NCBI GenBank assembly: GCA_009746045.1
Contig: RPFO01000017.1
Span: 2,855,559-2,917,558 of the forward strand
DNA length: 62,000 bases
DNA from: Mesostigma viride
Taxonomy: Eukaryota > Streptophyta > Mesostigmatophyceae > Mesostigmatales > Mesostigmataceae
Direction of reading: 5' to 3'
Part shown: piece after piece, positions 58,407 to 62,000 of the stretch
Layout: every line of letters starts with the position of its first letter
How positions within the stretch are numbered: the first letter of the stretch is position 1
The notes under the pieces: model-generated
Databases searched by the model: none
What the model was told of the DNA's origin: nothing
What the model saw: the letters and a program-made list of their open reading frames with translations, nothing else
Translations under genes and position numbers: made by a program

Positions 58407-59728
58407 AATCCGGTAAAACCACCCGTGGTCGCCCAGCCCCCTGCTGAGCCCGCCTCACCAGCAGCGTCGCCTGAACCCAAGCGCAGTCGCCCTGCCGAGC
58501 CGAGCTGGGTCGAGATCGAATTTGTAGCCGAAGCCCGCCAGCCCGACTTCTTGGACAAGTTTACCGAGGAACGCATCCTGGGCTGCGTGTTTTTTGGATC
58601 ACACGCCTCGCTTGTTGAATTGTGCAAGCAGCTCTTCATCCGAGGTCGCCTCTTTGATCCTCGCCTGAATCGCGTCTCCTCTTTCGACCACTTTCCCAGC
58701 CTCCGCCGCCCCCACCTCCAGGAATTCGCTCTCTTTTCCCTCCTTGGACGCTCCATCTCGGAGCTTGGGCCCCCATTGCCCCTCACCACCACCTTAACCG
58801 AATCCTCCATCCGCTCACTCCTCCAGGAGGCCCTCGAGCAGCACGTGGCCCCCATCGCAGCGGATGTGGCGGTCACATGGGCAGCACGCTGGCTGCATGC
58901 CGAGCTCCCCCTCCTCTCCACCGCCACCTCCACCATCTCCACCGCCACCTCCACCCTCCTCGCCTCCTCCACCGCCACCACCTCCACCTCCGACGCCATC
59001 ACCGCCCAGCTCCGTGACATCGACCAGCGTCTTAAGGACAACGCCATCGCTATCGAGGTTCTGCAGAACACCGCACGCCTCACCGCCCAGGCGGTGAAGG
59101 ACATTGCCGCCAAGCCAGCCCCGGCTGGCCTGGCCGGCGATGCTCCTCCCATCACCACCTGGGCGGACATGCTTAATAAGCAACATACCACCTCCACCAT
59201 GCCTCCGCCGTCGCAGCCCAGATCCAACGGCAGACGCTTGACCTCCGCGAGGAGGCCGAGCTCGCCAAGCGCAGCCTCAACGTCATTGTCAAGAACTTCG
59301 CCATGGAGGAAGGTGAGAATTCCGAGAAGCTTACGCGTGCGTTTGAGAGAGAAATCCTTGGTCGCATGGGCCCGTTAACGGTGAGATCGAGCTGGTCGCC
59401 CAGGTGCCGCCTTCCCCGCGCGCGGGGTAAGGCAGGGCCCGGCCCCCGCTCCTTCTCACCTTTACTTAGACCCCGGCGGACAAGATTTCTTTTCTCAGAC
59501 GCCGCAAGCGGCTCGAGAAGACTCTCTTCACCCTTGATGACGACTTGACCTTGGCGCAGCAACAACGGCGACGGGAGCTATGGCCGACCTACCTCCAGCT
59601 CCTGCAGACCAATTAAGGCGGGGCAGCCGGTGTACTGGAAGGGGGCGGCCATCTACGTCGGCCACAAGCCCTGGCAGGCGACCCCCGCGGCCCCAGCGAC
59701 TCCAGACGCCCCAGCGACTAAGGGTTAG
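58398..59728 (+). pseudogene. LINE ORF1, frameshifted
   Basis: Begins MYPNPVKPPV with a Pro/Ala-rich N-terminus (ASPEPKRSRP) and a conserved helical block (EERILGCVFFGSHASLVELC). A Ser/Thr-rich segment and helical stretch (AQLRDIDQRLKDNAIAIEVL) follow. In another frame from about 59190 comes the start of the RRM-like domain (REEAELAKRSLNVIVKNFAM then EEGENSEKLTRAFEREILGR), and after further shifts the C-terminal domain (LFTLDDDLTLAQQQRRRELW, then VYWKGAAIYVGHKPWQ). At least three frameshifts; not functional as it stands. Confidence 0.75.
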
Positions 59729-60142
59729 TTAGGGGAATACAGCAGTAGTAGTATAGAAAAGATAGACCGTGCATGGCCATGTACATGTACGCCTCCAGTA
59801 GAGGCCCGCACTATCCCAGCTAAGCCACGCGCTTTTTTTAATCATGTACATGTGTGCCTATGATGTGCCACACTCCAGATGATGCCTTTTATTTAGTTAT
59901 GCTGTGCCCATGCAGCTCGAGCTGCTCTCTGCTGAGATGCCACGCTCTAGCTTTTGTATAGCTATGATGATCTTCCCCCCCCGTGCCAGGATCCCCCCCT
60001 TAGGCGGGTTGAACCTGAGACAGCATGGTGGTGCTGGTGCCCTGGTGCACCTAGAGCAAGGGTAGTTTATACATTCCCACCCTTGCAGGAAGTAGCTTAG
60101 AATGTATGACAGGCCATATGCCCCTTCTCTGGGCTATGTGCT

Positions 60143-60167
60143 ACATATACTCCCAACGGAGTTATGT
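60143..60167 (+). other. LINE 3'-terminal stem-loop, covariant version
   Basis: ACATA-TA-CTCC-CAAC-GGAG-T-TATGT: outer stem ACATA/TATGT where other copies have ACATG/CATGT. Confidence 0.75.
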
Positions 60168-60192
60168 TCAGGACTAATTAATCAATTAATCA

Positions 60193-62000
60193 ACCAGCGC
60201 AGGCCAGAAATCGGGAGAATCCGGACCATGGTAGCTCGAACCTGCCGTTATATTGTCCGCGTGTTCGAGTCGTTCAGGATGATGAAGATGAATGGTGATG
60301 GATCGAAATGTGTAGCCTTGTGCATTGAAATTATGGCTGGCTTACGTGTAGAGCGACTAGATGACCTAGACGGTGCCAGGGCCGGAAACATCATGCTTGA
60401 TCAGGGCGTGTGTTTCGAGCCTAACTGGTCGGGAGTGTCTAGTGGTGAGGTACCATTGCTGCGATCGCTCTCCCACCATTTAGGAGGGAGATATGTTCTT
60501 AATAAATTAATCTGTCTCCCTCCATGCAGGTCTTGTAAGAAGTGACGAAAATGGTTGACGGCGGTATGGCTGACGGCGAAGATCAGATCTTTTGCGTCTG
60601 AGCCCCAAATTCGGTCAGACCACTTGCATTCGATGCGCTTTATTCAGACACGTGTACACGCCAGTATATAATTGGTTACGGCTGAAACGCAGTATTGCGC
60701 CAAAGTTATCACGTGACAAGCAGCTATGACGACCCCAAAAGCAAACGGAGCATGGAAAAGGAGCTTTCCGGCTCCCAGCCCAACCCACTCGCCATCGTCC
60801 TCGCCCCGGCAGCCGCCTGGGCTCGCCCACCCATCGCCAGCAAAACCATCGCCAAGCGCCTCGCCTGAGCCCAAGAAACCATGCCACGATCGCCACAAAT
60901 GGAGCCAACTCTTGCCCGGCGACAGAAATTTCTCCCTCCTCAAGTGGGCGCAGAGGCTGTCGCCGCAGGAAGTCGCCGAGGTCCTCCAGTTCCTCTCACA
61001 GGAACGGAAGCTCTTCGTGAAGCAGAAGGGGGGGGCGGCTATCGACTACCGCGACACGTCCTGGCTCTACACCTTTGACGAACCAAGCCAACGCCTGTTT
61101 ATCTTGACCAGCCACTACCAGCGCAGCCTCGGCGACATGATTCATCCGAGCGCTCAACGCCCCAGCACCCGCACAGCCGGCTGCCCCATCGGCTCCCTCC
61201 CGCTCTGCAAGGATGACATCCGCGCAGTGCTGGAGGAGCATGTGACCTTGCCGCTGGCCGAGAAGCTGGCATCGCTGAATGACGACGCTCAACACGGTGG
61301 AGGCCCGGGTCTCCAATGTGGAAACCAAGGTCGTCCACAAGCTCCAGCCCCAGTTCACGACGCTGCACACTGCGGCGCAAGCTTCGGAAACACATGCTGC
61401 ACTTGTCTCTCGCCTTAACCAGGTGGAGGGCAAGTGCGGCGTGCTCATGAAGAAGCTTGAGGCCATCACCGCCCACACCGAGGCCCTGGCCACACAGGTC
61501 CCCAAGATAGCGGAGCAGACGGCCACCATTGCATCCAAGCCACCCCGGCAGGATGCTGGTCGGACCTCCCGCCGCTCGATCTCCTACGCGGACCTGCTGC
61601 GGTCAGCGACCGCCTCCACCACCGACGCCATCGCCACGAAGCTCCAGGAGCTGAAGGACCACCGCCAGGCCCAGCAACGGGAGGTCACCAACCGCGCTTG
61701 CCGTGCGTGCCGCGTGGTGCTACGTCGCTTCCCCCAGCAGCCAGGTGAGACGTCAATTAACCTCCCTTGCTGACGAGCTCAAGAACCAGCTTCTTACCCT
61801 CATGGGCCTGGTAGGTGAGGTAGAACTGCGTGGGTGCCACCGCCTTCCCCACTCACGGGACAAGGCGGCTCCCCCACCAGTCCTGCTCACCTTCCCCTCC
61901 CCTGAGGATAAGCAGCGGTTCCTCTCTCGTCGCAAGAGGTTGCACTCGACCTCACCTGGACGCTGGATGACGACCTGAGCCCCGCTCAGCAACGTACAGC
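60193..62000 (+). mobile_element. LINE copy with 5' UTR and ORF1, running off the window
   Basis: Abuts the tail of the previous copy. Head CAACCAGCGCAGGCCAGAAA at 60195, 5' UTR to 60725 with the shared ATGGCTGACGGCG at about 60568, then ORF1 from 60726. The right end, including any ORF2, lies outside the window. Confidence 0.75.
60726..62000 (+). pseudogene. LINE ORF1, frameshifted, truncated at the window edge
   Basis: 60726-61418 encodes a Pro/Ser-rich N-terminus (PKANGAWKRSFPAP, then SPSASPEPKKP) and a conserved block (FSLLKWAQRLSPQEVAEVLQ). From 61279 another frame gives a coiled coil (VEARVSNVETKVVHKL, then RLNQVEGKCGVLMKKLEAI) and RRSISYADLLRSATAST; from about 61757 a third gives DELKNQLLTLMGLVGEVELR and LLTFPSPEDKQRFLSRRKRL. 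Order N-terminus, coiled coil, RRM-like, C-terminal domain is that of LINE ORF1 proteins. Confidence 0.8.

Larger units (their letters stand above)
58375..60190 (+). mobile_element. ORF1-only LINE copy (half-LINE) with 3' UTR and tail
   Basis: ORF1 (58398-59728) is followed by a 440-bp 3' UTR and TTAATCAATTAATC tail with no ORF2 in between. The 3' UTR part 59920-60165 matches the insert at 34140-34434 in inverse orientation. The terminal hairpin is at 60143-60167. Confidence 0.65.

Overview
This looks like a piece of a large, repeat-rich nuclear genome from a flagellated eukaryotic alga, most likely green. The reasons are: genes split by GT-AG introns and rich in Ala, Gly, Pro and Ser; homologues of FANCE, CMSS1/Cms1, GTF3C6 and the ciliary protein CFAP299; LINE-type retrotransposon debris; and a plastid-type tRNA-Ser relic. 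The species cannot be fixed from sequence alone. There is no operon logic and no bacterial feature. Most long open frames here are stop-free tandem repeats, not genes.

Layout: 1-13.4 kb is a 40-bp satellite, already running when the window opens and ending in CA/CGCACA microsatellite. 13.6-18 kb is spacer with a deleted tRNA-Ser, a TGTAGGG telomere-like array, a 153-bp tandem duplication and recurrent AACGGCCGTT palindromes. 18.1-23.2 kb (minus) is a three-exon FANCE homologue. 24.3-29.3 kb is an 8-bp satellite (GATGAGGA). 30.5-31.1 kb (minus) holds three exons of a GTF3C6-like TFIIIC subunit. 31-33.9 kb is spacer. 33.9-36.8 kb is a nest of LINE pieces, including one insertion with an 11-bp target-site duplication. 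37.2-44.6 kb (minus) is a six-exon CMSS1/Cms1 homologue whose introns carry several minisatellites. 45.5-48.9 kb is a LINE cluster (reverse-transcriptase core, three ORF2 C-terminal/3'-UTR copies, an ORF1 5' piece). 49.4-51.6 kb (minus) is a probable Q-rich coiled-coil gene whose only intron is a CACGCAGC minisatellite. 51.9-53.5 kb is 149-bp and about 100-bp tandem repeats. 53.6-54.4 kb (plus) has two exons of CFAP299. 54.6-55.6 kb is a GC-rich minisatellite. 55.6-57.1 kb is an unidentified, frameshifted coding region. 58.4-62.0 kb is two ORF1-bearing LINE copies.

The four recognised host genes belong to unrelated processes (Fanconi/DNA crosslink repair, small-subunit ribosome biogenesis, Pol III transcription, cilium), so no shared pathway is implied. 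Each was assembled by eye from exons whose splice phases agree; none has been confirmed by transcript or database search.

The two most notable patterns are: (i) a conserved 3'-terminal stem-loop with a CAAC loop shared by LINE copies with otherwise different 3' UTRs, showing compensatory base changes; and (ii) unrelated minisatellites across the window whose units are 8 bp or multiples of 8 (8, 32, 40), several of them inside introns.
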